From Halanaerobium sp. (lineage in GTDB: Bacteria > Bacillota > Halanaerobiia > Halanaerobiales > Halanaerobiaceae), in contig JAGYNO010000004.1 of the NCBI GenBank assembly GCA_018399955.1, positions 1 through 64,000 of the forward strand: a DNA stretch of 64,000 bases, given 5' to 3'. Both the position numbers and the translations under genes were made by a program. Below are positions 33,158-42,401 of this stretch, in pieces (the first letter of the stretch is position 1; each line of letters opens with the position of its first letter). Below the pieces are notes generated by a model. It worked only from the letters and a program-made list of their open reading frames with translations. It did no database searches and had not been told where the DNA came from.

Positions 33158-33958
33158 TTATTCATCATCACCCATAATTTCTTCATAGTGAATACAGTCT
33201 GTTCTTAATTCTCCTTTTCTGCGCGGACAATCTGGATCTCCACAGAGGTTACATATGTCTTCATCATCTTTTTCTTCATCTTTTTCTTCATCTTCTTCAT
33301 CTTCTTCATCTTCTGCATCTTCATCAAAATATTCTGTTTCATCTAGTTCTTCTTCAACTTCTTTTTTAGGTTCATCATCATATGCTGATTCTTCTTCCTC
33401 TTCTTCGGAATCAAACTCTTCTTCAGAATCTGGAACTTCATCTTCTGCTTCATCTAATTCTTCTTCAGATTCTGCTGTTTCTTGTTCTTGATCAGATTCT
33501 TGAATGTCAGCCTCCATTTCTTCCTCTTGCTCATCTAAATTAACCTCTTCTGGTTGATCTTCGATATCTAGCTCTTCAGTTTCTTCTTTACTTTCCTTAA
33601 CTTCTACCATTTCTTGAGGTTCATTTGTGCTTATATCAGCGCTTTCTTCAGGAGTTTTATCTTCTTTATATCCTACCGTATCATCGGTAAAGATCATTTT
33701 TTTATCAACATCCTGGTGAGGTCTTGGGATTACATGAGAAGCAAATACTTCTCCCAACCTGGATGCAGCTGCTGCTGCAGCATCGACTGCAGACTTGACT
33801 GCTCCTATATCACCAGAAAACTTAATAACTACCATACCACCACTGCTTAATTCATAACCAACAAATTTTACATTAGCTGATTTTAGTGCTACATCTGCAG
33901 CTTCATAAGCAGCAAGTAGTCCTACTGTCTCAATCATACCTATTGCAGTTCTGGACAT
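33158..33958 (-). CDS. pduK: PduK-type BMC-H shell protein with a very long acidic linker and C-terminal Cys motif
   Basis: The first 92 residues or so are a BMC hexamer domain ([23 protein letters not shown] ... [13 protein letters not shown]). From about 105 to 233 the chain is extremely acidic and low in complexity, then it ends with C236-x2-C239-x4-C244-x10-C255-x-H257 ([14 protein letters not shown]), the PduK-type cluster likely to bind metal or Fe-S. Usual PduK is about 160 residues; this one is 266, the excess being the linker. The linker DNA is a GAA/GAT-type repeat tract (33255-33330), prone to length change. Confidence 0.9.
   Translation of the reverse strand: MSRTAIGMIETVGLLAAYEAADVALKSANVKFVGYELSSGGMVVIKFSGDIGAVKSAVDAAAAAASRLGEVFASHVIPRPHQDVDKKMIFTDDTVGYKEDKTPEESADISTNEPQEMVEVKESKEETEELDIEDQPEEVNLDEQEEEMEADIQESDQEQETAESEEELDEAEDEVPDSEEEFDSEEEEEESAYDDEPKKEVEEELDETEYFDEDAEDEEDEEDEEKDEEKDDEDICNLCGDPDCPRRKGELRTDCIHYEEIMGDDE
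33255..33330. repeat. trinucleotide-type low-complexity tract within pduK
   Basis: Tandem TTCATC/TTCTTC words on the plus strand (GAT/GAA codons on the coding strand) encode the Asp/Glu run of the PduK linker. It produces a false Ser-rich reading frame on the plus strand. Confidence 0.85.
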
Positions 33959-33984
33959 ATTCCCTCCTTCCTTTGCTTAGCTAT

Positions 33985-34575
33985 TTAATTACTATTTTCT
34001 ATATTTTTTAGTGCTTCCATTACTAGTTGTGTTATTTCTTTTACAGCATCTGATTCATGATTAGAATCTATACCATCTTTAGAATCTAATTCGGCTTTAT
34101 TAACAGAATTACTGTCTACTGTCTTTTTTTCTGCGTCTTTAGTTGTATTGTTTTCTGTATTTTTAGTAACTGGATTATTATGTGTATTGTCTTCATTTTC
34201 ACTTAAAGTATAATAATCATCTTCCTGAGTAATTTCTTTGATTGGAATTCCTTTTACAAGCCTTGCTGCATTTGAGCCCATAATCTTTGCCTGAAAATAT
34301 TTATCAATCTTTTTCTTGAAAAAAGGATTGTTGACATTCATTTTTTTATGCTGAATTACTATCTGACTTTCATCTCCAAGAGCAATTCCTACACCAAGTC
34401 TAGATTTTTGGGCTGCATCTAGTGCAAGTTGATTAACATTTGCTTCACTGAAATAGTAATCAAAGGGTATTCCTTCTTCTTCTAACCCATAACAGATATT
34501 ATCAAAAAGATGATTTGACTCATACTTTTTCTGCAGTCCTATATAAACAGAAGGTCTATTAGATTGATCAACCAT
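33985..34575 (-). CDS. pduH: diol dehydratase reactivase small subunit PduH, with a C-terminal encapsulation-type helix
   Basis: The first 115 residues or so are a standard PduH (RPSVYIGLQKK ... NAARLVKGIPIKEI), which swaps with the dehydratase beta subunit to release damaged cofactor. An unusual 80-residue extension follows: a hydrophilic Asn/Thr/Lys/Asp/Glu linker (about 118-172) and a final amphipathic helix SDAVKEITQLVMEALKNI that matches the N-terminal encapsulation helices of PduB, D, E, P and L in this operon. This suggests the reactivase is itself sent to the lumen. The gene overlaps the pduG end by 8 bases. Confidence 0.9.
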   Translation of the reverse strand: MVDQSNRPSVYIGLQKKYESNHLFDNICYGLEEEGIPFDYYFSEANVNQLALDAAQKSRLGVGIALGDESQIVIQHKKMNVNNPFFKKKIDKYFQAKIMGSNAARLVKGIPIKEITQEDDYYTLSENEDNTHNNPVTKNTENNTTKDAEKKTVDSNSVNKAELDSKDGIDSNHESDAVKEITQLVMEALKNIENSN

Positions 34576-36409
34576 TTATGACACTTCCCTCCGTTTCAAG
34601 ATAGGAAAGCACTAATCCAGTAGCTACAGCATTTCGGGGTCCCATTACACCTCTAATATTTCCACTTCCTGCAACTACACTATATTCAGAAAGTCGATTA
34701 GATATTAGGGTTGGAATTTCAAAATCTTTTGCAGAGCCGCCAACCATAACAACAAAATCAATATCTCTTATGTTTCCGGTTGGAATAATTCTTTCTAATG
34801 CTCTTATTGCATTTCTTACAAAAACATCATTTTTAGCTTCTCTTCTAACCTGTCTGATCCTATCTAATGAATGGTCAGAATGAATCGGAACCTTTTCATC
34901 ATCAGCAAGAATAATTACTCTTCCAAATAATTTTGGATCTAAGGCTTGATCAAAGAATTTAACAGTTCCATCCTCATGTCTGATATGAAAAACACTTTCT
35001 ACCTTAGCAAGAGGATTTTCTTTGATAAGTTCTGCTAATTTAAGATCATTGAGTCCTAATTCAATATTAATTAAAAGTGAAACCATATCACCGGCACCTG
35101 CTAGATGTGTAGTATATACTTTATCTTTGGATGTAACCATTGCTGCATCAGTTGAGCCACCACCCATATCAAGGATTACAAGTGGTTTCTCTGTGCCAGG
35201 TGTTGTAAGTGCTCCTAAGATCGCCATATTTGCTTCAACACCTGCAATAACTACTTCCACATTTGTTTCTTCTTCTAATCTGTCAGCTATTTTTTGCATA
35301 GGCAGCTGACTTGTTTTAACCATAGCTGCTAAACCAACTGCATTTTCCATTGCATGCTCTTCTGCAAGACCACCTGTAACTTTTTTAGGAACAAATGTGT
35401 TTACAGCTAAAATATCTTTGATCTTAATTTCTGAGAGCGGCTGATCTGTAACTGTGCTCATCGTTTTTTTAACTCGATCAAGCATGCCGCCAACATTTGT
35501 GCCTGATTCTCCAGTAACATCTTTTATAGGCTGTATTTTTTCCAGTGAATCCATTATTTCATCTGCACCTGTATCTACGCCTATTTCAGATTTTCCCCGA
35601 TCTCCCAGTATTGTTATCTTACCAGCTGGTATCTTACGTTCTTCGATATCACCTTCTGGAGTTCTAATTACAACAGCAGATCTGTTACCAATTAAAGATC
35701 TGGCAACTGGGAAAATATGTTTGGTATCTTCAGAATCTAATTCAAAGATTGTAGCAATCCCATATGGATTAGACAGTTTTTCTATTGTTCCTCCTGGCCT
35801 GGCAACTTCTACAGCTGCTTTTTTAGCAAGTGGAATCTTATCAATATATTTCACTTCATCTATTACAGGAATCTGCTTATCAAGACGATTAACAATCAAA
35901 ACTGCATCATCTTTTTGCGCTACTGCTCCATTAACATTAACACCACGCCCAATTGCTTTATTAATAATCTCAGCAGCATCTGCAAAATCTACATCTCCTG
36001 GTATAATAAGAATTACATCATCACCTGCTGTGCAGCTGTCTATATTATTTATTTTTATTGTATATCCTACACCCAGGCCAATTCCTCCTGGTGTCCAGGG
36101 ATCATGCCCAATCATAGTGGACTCTGTTATTACTGTTTCTGTTATGGTTTCCATCGCTACATCACCAATAACAGGAGTAGCTTCATTTAATCTAATTAGT
36201 TCAATATCATCATAGTTAAGATCTACTTTTTTTAATGCAGAATTAAGAGATCTTATAATACCTTCTATGTTGTCAATTGTACCTTTTAAACCAGTTGTCT
36301 TATATATACCATGTGATATAAAGTCGATATTTTGTTCTTCCTTAAAAATCTTGGCTACAGCTACTTCTGTAGTGGAATTACCGATATCAACTCCTACAAT
36401 ATATTCCAT
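34568..36409 (-). CDS. pduG: diol dehydratase reactivase large subunit PduG
   Basis: 613 residues, actin-fold ATPase. MEYIVGVDIGNSTTEVAVA at the start, PLVILDMGGGSTDAAMV near residue 410 and VMVGGSAKDFEIP near 560 are the nucleotide-binding loops; the swiveling domain is in between. With PduH it removes inactive cobalamin from PduCDE by ATP-driven subunit exchange. Its length matches the family. It follows pduE by 23 bases. Confidence 0.95.
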   Translation of the reverse strand: MEYIVGVDIGNSTTEVAVAKIFKEEQNIDFISHGIYKTTGLKGTIDNIEGIIRSLNSALKKVDLNYDDIELIRLNEATPVIGDVAMETITETVITESTMIGHDPWTPGGIGLGVGYTIKINNIDSCTAGDDVILIIPGDVDFADAAEIINKAIGRGVNVNGAVAQKDDAVLIVNRLDKQIPVIDEVKYIDKIPLAKKAAVEVARPGGTIEKLSNPYGIATIFELDSEDTKHIFPVARSLIGNRSAVVIRTPEGDIEERKIPAGKITILGDRGKSEIGVDTGADEIMDSLEKIQPIKDVTGESGTNVGGMLDRVKKTMSTVTDQPLSEIKIKDILAVNTFVPKKVTGGLAEEHAMENAVGLAAMVKTSQLPMQKIADRLEEETNVEVVIAGVEANMAILGALTTPGTEKPLVILDMGGGSTDAAMVTSKDKVYTTHLAGAGDMVSLLINIELGLNDLKLAELIKENPLAKVESVFHIRHEDGTVKFFDQALDPKLFGRVIILADDEKVPIHSDHSLDRIRQVRREAKNDVFVRNAIRALERIIPTGNIRDIDFVVMVGGSAKDFEIPTLISNRLSEYSVVAGSGNIRGVMGPRNAVATGLVLSYLETEGSVING

Positions 36410-36432
36410 GATCCCACCTACCTGTTATTAGC

Positions 36433-36936
36433 TTATCTATCACCTTTTAGACGCTTCCGCTTCTCATATACATGGGCAGCTTCTCTAATAAATTCAGCAT
36501 TTATTACTGCACCATATTCATTTTCTAATTCATCTGCGATATCAAGCATATCTTGTTTTGTTGAACGATAAGGGCGTAATGCATTATAGATCTCAAGAAT
36601 TCTTTCATCTCCAACCTTTGTCAATTCTGCAGCTCTTTCTAAGTTTTTTGCAAACTGCTCTCTATCTACTGATCTTGCTATTTCAGCTTGATGATTGAGT
36701 GTTTCTGCAGTAATTCTTAACTCAGAACCAGATGTTTCTCCAGAAATTATCTTTTTAAACTCAATATCATCTAATGTATGTCCTGAAGGAGTTTTAACTT
36801 TATCCTTACTTTTTTCACCCATAGGATAATCTTTTGCAGTTAATCCATTTCCACTTTTTTGGGGAGCTGAACTACCTTGATTTTCAAGATTACCTAGAAC
36901 ATCACGTACGATAGATTCTACTAATTCCTTATCCAT
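36433..36936 (-). CDS. pduE: AdoCbl-dependent diol dehydratase, small subunit
   Basis: 167 residues from the ATG at 36936, 8 bases after AGGAGG; the frame's GTG at 36945 touches that site. The N-terminus MDKELVESIVRDVLGNLENQ is an encapsulation helix. The rest (DYPMGEKSKDKVKTPSGHTLDDI ... RDREQFAKNLERAAELT-type helices and YNALRPYRSTKQDML) is the conserved gamma subunit that shapes the dehydratase heterohexamer. Confidence 0.94.
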   Translation of the reverse strand: MDKELVESIVRDVLGNLENQGSSAPQKSGNGLTAKDYPMGEKSKDKVKTPSGHTLDDIEFKKIISGETSGSELRITAETLNHQAEIARSVDREQFAKNLERAAELTKVGDERILEIYNALRPYRSTKQDMLDIADELENEYGAVINAEFIREAAHVYEKRKRLKGDR

Positions 36937-36963
36937 TAAATCCACCTCCTGATTTTTAAAAAA

Positions 36964-37620
36964 TTATTTAAATGATACTTCAACTTCAACTACTTTTTTA
37001 TCTGCATCAAGATATTTTACTTCCTTATTATAAAGCACAGCAGATATTGCCTGATATTTAGGTCTGGCCATTTGATCATTTTTAGTTGTTACTGGTTCTG
37101 GATTTTCTCCCTTAGCATATCTAGCAGCATTTTTACCAATCTGTCTGTAAGTTGCTAAATCAACTAGTGGTGCCTGTGGGAAAAGTTCTAAATTGGCAAG
37201 TGGATTTAAATCTTTTTGGTGAATTAAAATTGTACCTTTAGACTGTAATCCAATACCAATACCTGAACCACTAATTTTTGCAGCCTGATGACCCATAAAA
37301 CCAACATCAGCTGTAATATAATTCTTAACTATTCTAGCTTTAATTCCTTCTTCTTCTATACCAGCCATAATTTCTCTTAATATTTCACTGTGACTAACAT
37401 CTATCATAGTTTTGGATAATTTATTTCCAAAAGCAGGACCAATTGCAATCACAACTTCATCATTATCTCTGCCTTCTGATGCACGGCCGGTTTCTCTAAG
37501 AACCATATTACCTGATCTATCAGGAGAATATGATTTTGTTTCAGAGTTACTGCCCTGATCAGACATACCCGAAAGTACGTCAACAACTATCTGGCGAATA
37601 GCATCTTCGTTTAACTGCAT
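36964..37620 (-). CDS. pduD: AdoCbl-dependent diol dehydratase, medium subunit
   Basis: 218 residues. An N-terminal encapsulation helix (NEDAIRQIVVDVLSGM) and a flexible 25-residue linker precede the conserved beta subunit, with EVVIAIGPAFGNKLSKTM-type start and SGSGIGIGLQSKGTILIHQKDL, part of the cobalamin-binding cleft. GGAGGTG stands 5 bases before the ATG. Confidence 0.95.
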   Translation of the reverse strand: MQLNEDAIRQIVVDVLSGMSDQGSNSETKSYSPDRSGNMVLRETGRASEGRDNDEVVIAIGPAFGNKLSKTMIDVSHSEILREIMAGIEEEGIKARIVKNYITADVGFMGHQAAKISGSGIGIGLQSKGTILIHQKDLNPLANLELFPQAPLVDLATYRQIGKNAARYAKGENPEPVTTKNDQMARPKYQAISAVLYNKEVKYLDADKKVVEVEVSFK

Positions 37621-37644
37621 TTTTGCACCTCCATATAATATAAT

Positions 37645-39315
37645 TTATTCTCCAATATCTTCTGGATCTCTGGCAAACCTGATATCTTTTAATTCTTCCC
37701 AGAGTTCATCTGGTACTCTATATCCAGTTCCAGGTCCAGCATAATCATTTTGATCATTTACAGCACTAATACAGTGGAAATTCTCATCAAAGATAGCGGA
37801 TGTATGAAGATAGTCTCCTGCTATTCTCTGTTTTAGAAGATTAAAGAAGTTTTCTGCAACATCTTCAAATCCATTTTTTTCCAGTGCCTGCACAATAGCT
37901 ACACCTGTAGTTCCTCTATTTAACATATCTTCAATGCCTCTAAAGTCTTCTCTTACATCACGATCAGGCATATCTTTACTTCCATGTGCATATGTGGCAG
38001 CTTCTACTTCTTCATCTGTAATATCAGGCATTCCTAATTCTTTAAATACTGCCTGTAAAGCTTTAGCTCCCTTGTTTCTAATTTTTATAACATCTTCTTC
38101 TTCTACAGGTACTAATCCACCATTAACCTTGAGATCACGCTGTAGAGTTAGATAGTCATCATAATCATCAACATCATGTGTTGAACCTGCAAACATATTA
38201 TCATAGTTTGGTACTGCACTGTAACCAGAGAAGATGAAGTCAGTTCCTGGTAAGAACTGCATTAACATTCTTGCTGTTCTTCTAGTACGTGAATGAGTAA
38301 ATGTCTGATCATTTCCGGATGCACATTCTAAGTCAAGCAGCATTGCAATTAAATTCTCTGCAAGCATCGCTCTAACTCCAGAAGGAACTGCACCTGGTAC
38401 ACCAACACAGCTGATTGAACCATTCTGAATACCCTGAACTCCTGCACCTTTTGTCATATAGAGACAGCGAGCTTCAAGATAAAGCATTGATTTACCATCA
38501 GCAAAACCCATCTCTGCTTCAGAACCGGTACCAGAAGTATATCTCATTTTTAGTCCGCGAGAAGCATAGCCTGATGCAAGGAAACTCTTAGACCAGGGAG
38601 TATCATCACCATCAACAAATACCTGTTCTGTACCATAAACTGAAACTGTTTCAGCATAAGCGGTAAATCCGCGCATACCCATTTCTAATTCCATTGCTTC
38701 TTCTACTGCACATTGAGTTAAAACTCCACCGCGCCCGGTCTGTCCACCAACCATAATGGAAATAGCATTAGAAGCAGCATATCTAACAATACCTACTGTT
38801 GTTTCTAACTCATCAAAACCACGCATGGCTGCTTCAGCTGCATCTGCAGCAAGTAGAGCTGGATGGTCTTTTACATTAGTAACGTGACACTGATTTGAAG
38901 GAGTTTTTCTGGCCCTCATTTTTTGTACAGCAAACATCATCTCTACAACATTCATATGTCCTACAACTTCAACTACTTTTGCAGGTGTCATACCAAGACC
39001 TAATCTTTTAACTGCATCTCTGCTTACATTTACATCAACAATTTTATGTGCTAACTCACGTGAATCCTGGGCCATTACATCTTCAATAATATCAATATCA
39101 AGTGTATGATCAGCAATAAACTGATCCAACATGTCAAAATCTTCACGCTTTTTGCCATCTAGTTCAACTATTTTGCCGTTTTCAATTTTAACACTTGGCC
39201 TTGGATCTTCTGGACCTTCCATGGCTATTAAACCAGCTTCTGGCCATTCTTTTATAAATCCATCCTGATGGACTGGACGTTCATCTAATATTTCAAATCG
39301 CTTGGATCTTTTCAC
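37645..39315 (-). CDS. pduC: AdoCbl-dependent diol dehydratase, large subunit
   Basis: Catalytic TIM-barrel subunit that dehydrates 1,2-propanediol (or glycerol, ethylene glycol) to the aldehyde by a 5'-deoxyadenosyl radical. 556 residues, the family length. Typical segments: RSKRFEILDERPVHQDGFIKEWPE, ANCHVTN-like QCHVTNVKDHPALLAADAAEAA, GMRGFTAYAETVSVYGTEQVFVDGDDTPWSK, GTGSEAEMGFADGKSMLYLE and SGNDQTFTHSRTRRTAR. Diol versus glycerol preference cannot be told safely by eye; the pdu gene order favours 1,2-propanediol. Confidence 0.95.
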   Translation of the reverse strand: MKRSKRFEILDERPVHQDGFIKEWPEAGLIAMEGPEDPRPSVKIENGKIVELDGKKREDFDMLDQFIADHTLDIDIIEDVMAQDSRELAHKIVDVNVSRDAVKRLGLGMTPAKVVEVVGHMNVVEMMFAVQKMRARKTPSNQCHVTNVKDHPALLAADAAEAAMRGFDELETTVGIVRYAASNAISIMVGGQTGRGGVLTQCAVEEAMELEMGMRGFTAYAETVSVYGTEQVFVDGDDTPWSKSFLASGYASRGLKMRYTSGTGSEAEMGFADGKSMLYLEARCLYMTKGAGVQGIQNGSISCVGVPGAVPSGVRAMLAENLIAMLLDLECASGNDQTFTHSRTRRTARMLMQFLPGTDFIFSGYSAVPNYDNMFAGSTHDVDDYDDYLTLQRDLKVNGGLVPVEEEDVIKIRNKGAKALQAVFKELGMPDITDEEVEAATYAHGSKDMPDRDVREDFRGIEDMLNRGTTGVAIVQALEKNGFEDVAENFFNLLKQRIAGDYLHTSAIFDENFHCISAVNDQNDYAGPGTGYRVPDELWEELKDIRFARDPEDIGE

Positions 39316-39363
39316 TTTTTTCCCTCCTTAAACAAATTTTGAGATAGTATACTGCATTTAATT

Positions 39364-40188
39364 TTAAATATATGGTTCAGTTACTGATTCTGGTTTATCA
39401 CCTAAACTGCCGAGGAGTTTTAAACCAACCTCTCTTGCAGCAATTACAGCTTGACGAACTGCACCTGAATCACCACTGAAGAATAATATGGATTCATTAG
39501 TTAGACTTGTACCATCTGCTGGACTTGCATAGCCGACAACATCTATTGTTGCTGCTTTCACAGCTACATCTGCCATAACAACACCAATTGCAGCTGGAGC
39601 ACCTACACTGATACCAAATGCTTTACCTTCAGGAGCATCAAAAGCAATCTGCAGAGCTTTACTTGCTCTTGCTGTATATTGGAACTCTAAATGTCCTGCA
39701 TCATTTGCATAAACATCACCAAATGTACGATCCAATTCTTCTAAACATACCTGTACTGCTCTTCTAGCATCAGAAACTTCTTCAGCACCAAAGATAATTA
39801 AAGAACCATGTCCTGCCCCACCTTTAGTATCTCTTGGAAGCTCTATTTTTACTACCTCAGTATTTGAAGCTTTTACTGCTTCATCTGCAGCATATATCTG
39901 AGGTCCTGCACCAGTTCTTGCACCAATAATACCTAAAGAACGATATTTCTTCTCTATACCCATCATTTCTCTTACTTTAGGGTCAAGATTTGCAATTACA
40001 AGACCAATTGTATCTCCAATACTTGTTCCGATAAATTCAGTTACTTCATTAGCCAGATTCAATTTAGCTTCACCACCTTTTTTATTTGTGTTCTTTTCAA
40101 CTTCATCACTTTCACTTTCTACATCTTCAGAATTTTGAATCCTATTTAATACCTCATTAACAAGTTCATTAATCTTCTGCTCATCCAT
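39364..40188 (-). CDS. pduB: BMC tandem-domain shell protein PduB
   Basis: 274 residues, two BMC domains after an N-terminal extension of about 40 residues. The extension begins with MDEQKINELVNEVLNRIQ, a helix like the cargo encapsulation peptides, and in PduB such an N-terminus is needed for linking cargo to the shell. The domains show ANLDPKVREMMGIEKKYRSLGIIGARTGAGPQI and GISVGAPAAIGVVMADVAVKAATIDVVGYASPADGTSLTNE. It forms the trimeric, gated BMC-T. Confidence 0.95.
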   Translation of the reverse strand: MDEQKINELVNEVLNRIQNSEDVESESDEVEKNTNKKGGEAKLNLANEVTEFIGTSIGDTIGLVIANLDPKVREMMGIEKKYRSLGIIGARTGAGPQIYAADEAVKASNTEVVKIELPRDTKGGAGHGSLIIFGAEEVSDARRAVQVCLEELDRTFGDVYANDAGHLEFQYTARASKALQIAFDAPEGKAFGISVGAPAAIGVVMADVAVKAATIDVVGYASPADGTSLTNESILFFSGDSGAVRQAVIAAREVGLKLLGSLGDKPESVTEPYI

Positions 40189-40221
40189 ATCATTTAACCC
40201 TCCTCTCCATTTTTATTCTTT

Positions 40222-40497
40222 TTACTTTTGTTGAAGAAGTAAATCTACATCTTCATGGGGGCGTGGAATTACATGTACGGAGACAACTTCTCCAACCTTT
40301 CTACCTGCAGCAGCCCCAGCATCTGTAGCAGCTTTGGTAGCTCCTACATCACCTCTTACCATAACAGTAATTAATCCAGAACCAATTTTTTCATATCCAA
40401 CTAATTTAACATTTGCGGACTTAACCATAGCATCAGCAGCTTTAATGGCACCAACAAGACCAATAGTTTCCACCAGGCCTAATGCCTCTCTGGCCAT
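40222..40497 (-). CDS. pduA: BMC-H shell hexamer PduA
   Basis: 91 residues, the first gene of the operon. Start ATG at 40497 with GGAGGG 7 bases before it (the upstream frame start at 40515 is not used). Canonical [38 protein letters not shown] pore loop, and [13 protein letters not shown] at the end. Pore loop KIGSG equals that of Salmonella PduA. Confidence 0.95.
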   Translation of the reverse strand: MAREALGLVETIGLVGAIKAADAMVKSANVKLVGYEKIGSGLITVMVRGDVGATKAATDAGAAAGRKVGEVVSVHVIPRPHEDVDLLLQQK

Positions 40498-40536
40498 TAA
40501 TATCCCTCCTCTCAATATTAAATATGACTAAAAAAA

Positions 40537-40542
40537 ATTATA
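40537..40542 (-). promoter_or_regulatory. probable -10 box of the pdu operon promoter
   Basis: TATAAT on the minus strand, about 40 bases before the pduA start codon. No good -35 is seen at 17 bases (AGTAAA), as expected for a promoter needing the AraC-type response regulator. Confidence 0.45.
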
Positions 40543-40670
40543 TTTAAGTTTTATCCCTCTTTACTAATATTAAAAATAAGTGGTCAATTACCTTTGCAAT
40601 AAAATGCTTTCCTATAATAATAATTTGTTATATTTCAATTATTATATTATTTCTAAATATTTAAAATAAT

Positions 40671-40704
40671 AAAAAAAAAGAATGACAGAAAAATGTCATT
40701 CTTT
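40671..40704 (-). terminator. terminator of the PocR-type two-component operon
   Basis: On the minus strand AAAGAATGACA, loop, TGTCATTCTTT, then a run of T. A perfect 11-pair stem 41 bases after the response regulator stop codon; it isolates the regulator genes from the pdu promoter downstream. Confidence 0.9.
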
Positions 40705-40744
40705 AATAAAATATTTGTCATTTTCTTTTCTACTTTGTCTATAT

Positions 40745-42361
40745 TTAACAATTTCTGTATTCTGAAGGAGATTTCCCCTCATAATCTTTAAAAACTTTGC
40801 TAAAATAACTAGGGTTTCTATAACCTATTTCCTTTGCTATCCTAGAAATATTAGCATCTCTGGTTTTAAGTTTTCTTTTAGCATCTTCCATTCTCAGCTT
40901 TGTTAGATATTCTTTAAAAGTAATTCCCATTTCCTTTTTGAATAACCTGCTAAAATAATGAACACTTAAATTAGATGCTTCAGCTGCCTCTGGTAAAGTA
41001 ATATCTTTTTCATAATTAGACTGAATAAATTTTATCCCATCATAAATTATATTATCTTTAAAATCATCAGCAAATTGGTCAATCTGATCACTCAATATAA
41101 ATAGAAGTGATTTTAGCCATTCTTTCATTGCTTCAGATGAACTAATTTTAAATAATTTTTGAGTATATTCGTAATTTAAAGGTGATATGTCTTTAAAATT
41201 TGCTCCAACTTCAACAGCTGATCGTGATAATACACCTAATAGTTCAAGCATTCTTGACTTTGATAAGTTCAAATCAAAATCATCGCTAATACACCAGCTC
41301 TTAAATAAAGTATCTACTATTTCTGGTATTTGTTTTATTTTTCTTGATTTTAGTTTTTCTACTAATTTTCTTTCTATCTCATATGGATAACCGATATCAG
41401 CAAAATCTTTACTTTTTATATCTTCCCAATGTATAGTAGAATTAACACCTGAAAGCAGAGAATCTTTAACCGCTGCAACTGCTTCATGATAAGAACGATC
41501 TACCTTTCTAGGATCTTCATAATAACTTCCAATACCAATAGTAATTGTAAATTCAGTCTTACTTTTAACTTCCTCGCACATTTCTTCACCAATCTGACGC
41601 AGCCAATTTTTTATTTGACGATTCTCATAGATTTTGCCTCCAAAATATAGAATTACTATTTTATCACTTGACATTGGAACAACCATTAATGAAGAATATT
41701 TTTCGCCAAATTTTTTAATAACACTAAAAACTTCTTTTTTCATCAGCTGACGCTTAACTTCATTTGCACCAGAAGTAGTTCTAGCAAATTTATCTATATC
41801 TGCTATCATTACTGCAGATGGCATATCTTCTATATCAAAAAATTGAGTCCTGCTTTTTATCTCTTCAACTGTATCAATATTTAAATATATCAAATCAAAA
41901 ACAAAAGCCATCTTAATATATGGTAAAACCATATCAAGTTTTTCCCTTATGTCCTGCTTCATTTCTTCTTCTTCTCTAGTATTTTTTATTTTTTCAATTA
42001 AATTCTCAACAACTTCTCTTATTTTATCTGGCCGAACTGGTTTTAATAAGTATTCATCAATGTTTAATTCTAACGCCTTATGTGCATAATCAAATTCATC
42101 ATAGGCAGTAAGTATTACAAACTTAACATTTTTTAAATACTCTTTAATCATTTTGATAGCTTTGAGCCCATTTAATCCCAACATTTTTATGTCCATAAAG
42201 ATAATATCAGGTTCTCTTTCTCTGGCCATTTTAACAACTTCATTTCCATTTGCAGCAAAACCAACAATTTCTATCTCATTAAGCTGAATTTTGTCTTCTA
42301 GTATAATCCCAAGTGCTTTCCGTTCTAAATATTCATCATCTGCTATCAAAATTTTATACAA
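40745..42361 (-). CDS. YesN/AraC-type response regulator of the pdu operon
   Basis: 538 residues. Receiver domain at the N-terminus (ILIADDEY, phospho-acceptor D57 in IIFMDIKMLGLNG, LLKPVRPDKI), a long central linker domain, and two AraC HTH motifs at the C-terminus (SVHYFSRLFKKEMGITFKEYL and IGYRNPSYFSKVFKDYEG). The likely start is a TTG at 42361, 7 bases from GGAGG; the GTG two codons earlier is too close. It lies directly upstream of pduA in the same direction and pairs with the PocR-domain kinase. Confidence 0.92.
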   Translation of the reverse strand: MYKILIADDEYLERKALGIILEDKIQLNEIEIVGFAANGNEVVKMAREREPDIIFMDIKMLGLNGLKAIKMIKEYLKNVKFVILTAYDEFDYAHKALELNIDEYLLKPVRPDKIREVVENLIEKIKNTREEEEMKQDIREKLDMVLPYIKMAFVFDLIYLNIDTVEEIKSRTQFFDIEDMPSAVMIADIDKFARTTSGANEVKRQLMKKEVFSVIKKFGEKYSSLMVVPMSSDKIVILYFGGKIYENRQIKNWLRQIGEEMCEEVKSKTEFTITIGIGSYYEDPRKVDRSYHEAVAAVKDSLLSGVNSTIHWEDIKSKDFADIGYPYEIERKLVEKLKSRKIKQIPEIVDTLFKSWCISDDFDLNLSKSRMLELLGVLSRSAVEVGANFKDISPLNYEYTQKLFKISSSEAMKEWLKSLLFILSDQIDQFADDFKDNIIYDGIKFIQSNYEKDITLPEAAEASNLSVHYFSRLFKKEMGITFKEYLTKLRMEDAKRKLKTRDANISRIAKEIGYRNPSYFSKVFKDYEGKSPSEYRNC

Positions 42362-42401
42362 TTTCACACCTCCAATAGAAAAAATATTACGATGTCAATA
42401 T

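Noticed and set aside
33255-33491. Plus-strand Ser-rich reading frame of 78 residues
   Set aside because: It is the mirror of the Glu/Asp codon tract of pduK on the minus strand; composition is almost only Ser and there is no ribosome-binding site.
35454-36215. Plus-strand reading frame of 253 residues inside pduG
   Set aside because: It is antisense to a strongly conserved gene, has no ribosome-binding site and no recognisable domain; it arises from codon bias of the real gene.
40516-40744. Search for a cobalamin riboswitch upstream of pduA
   Set aside because: The region is AT-rich, without the conserved B12-box words or a long multi-stem fold; only the regulator terminator and a -10 box are seen.
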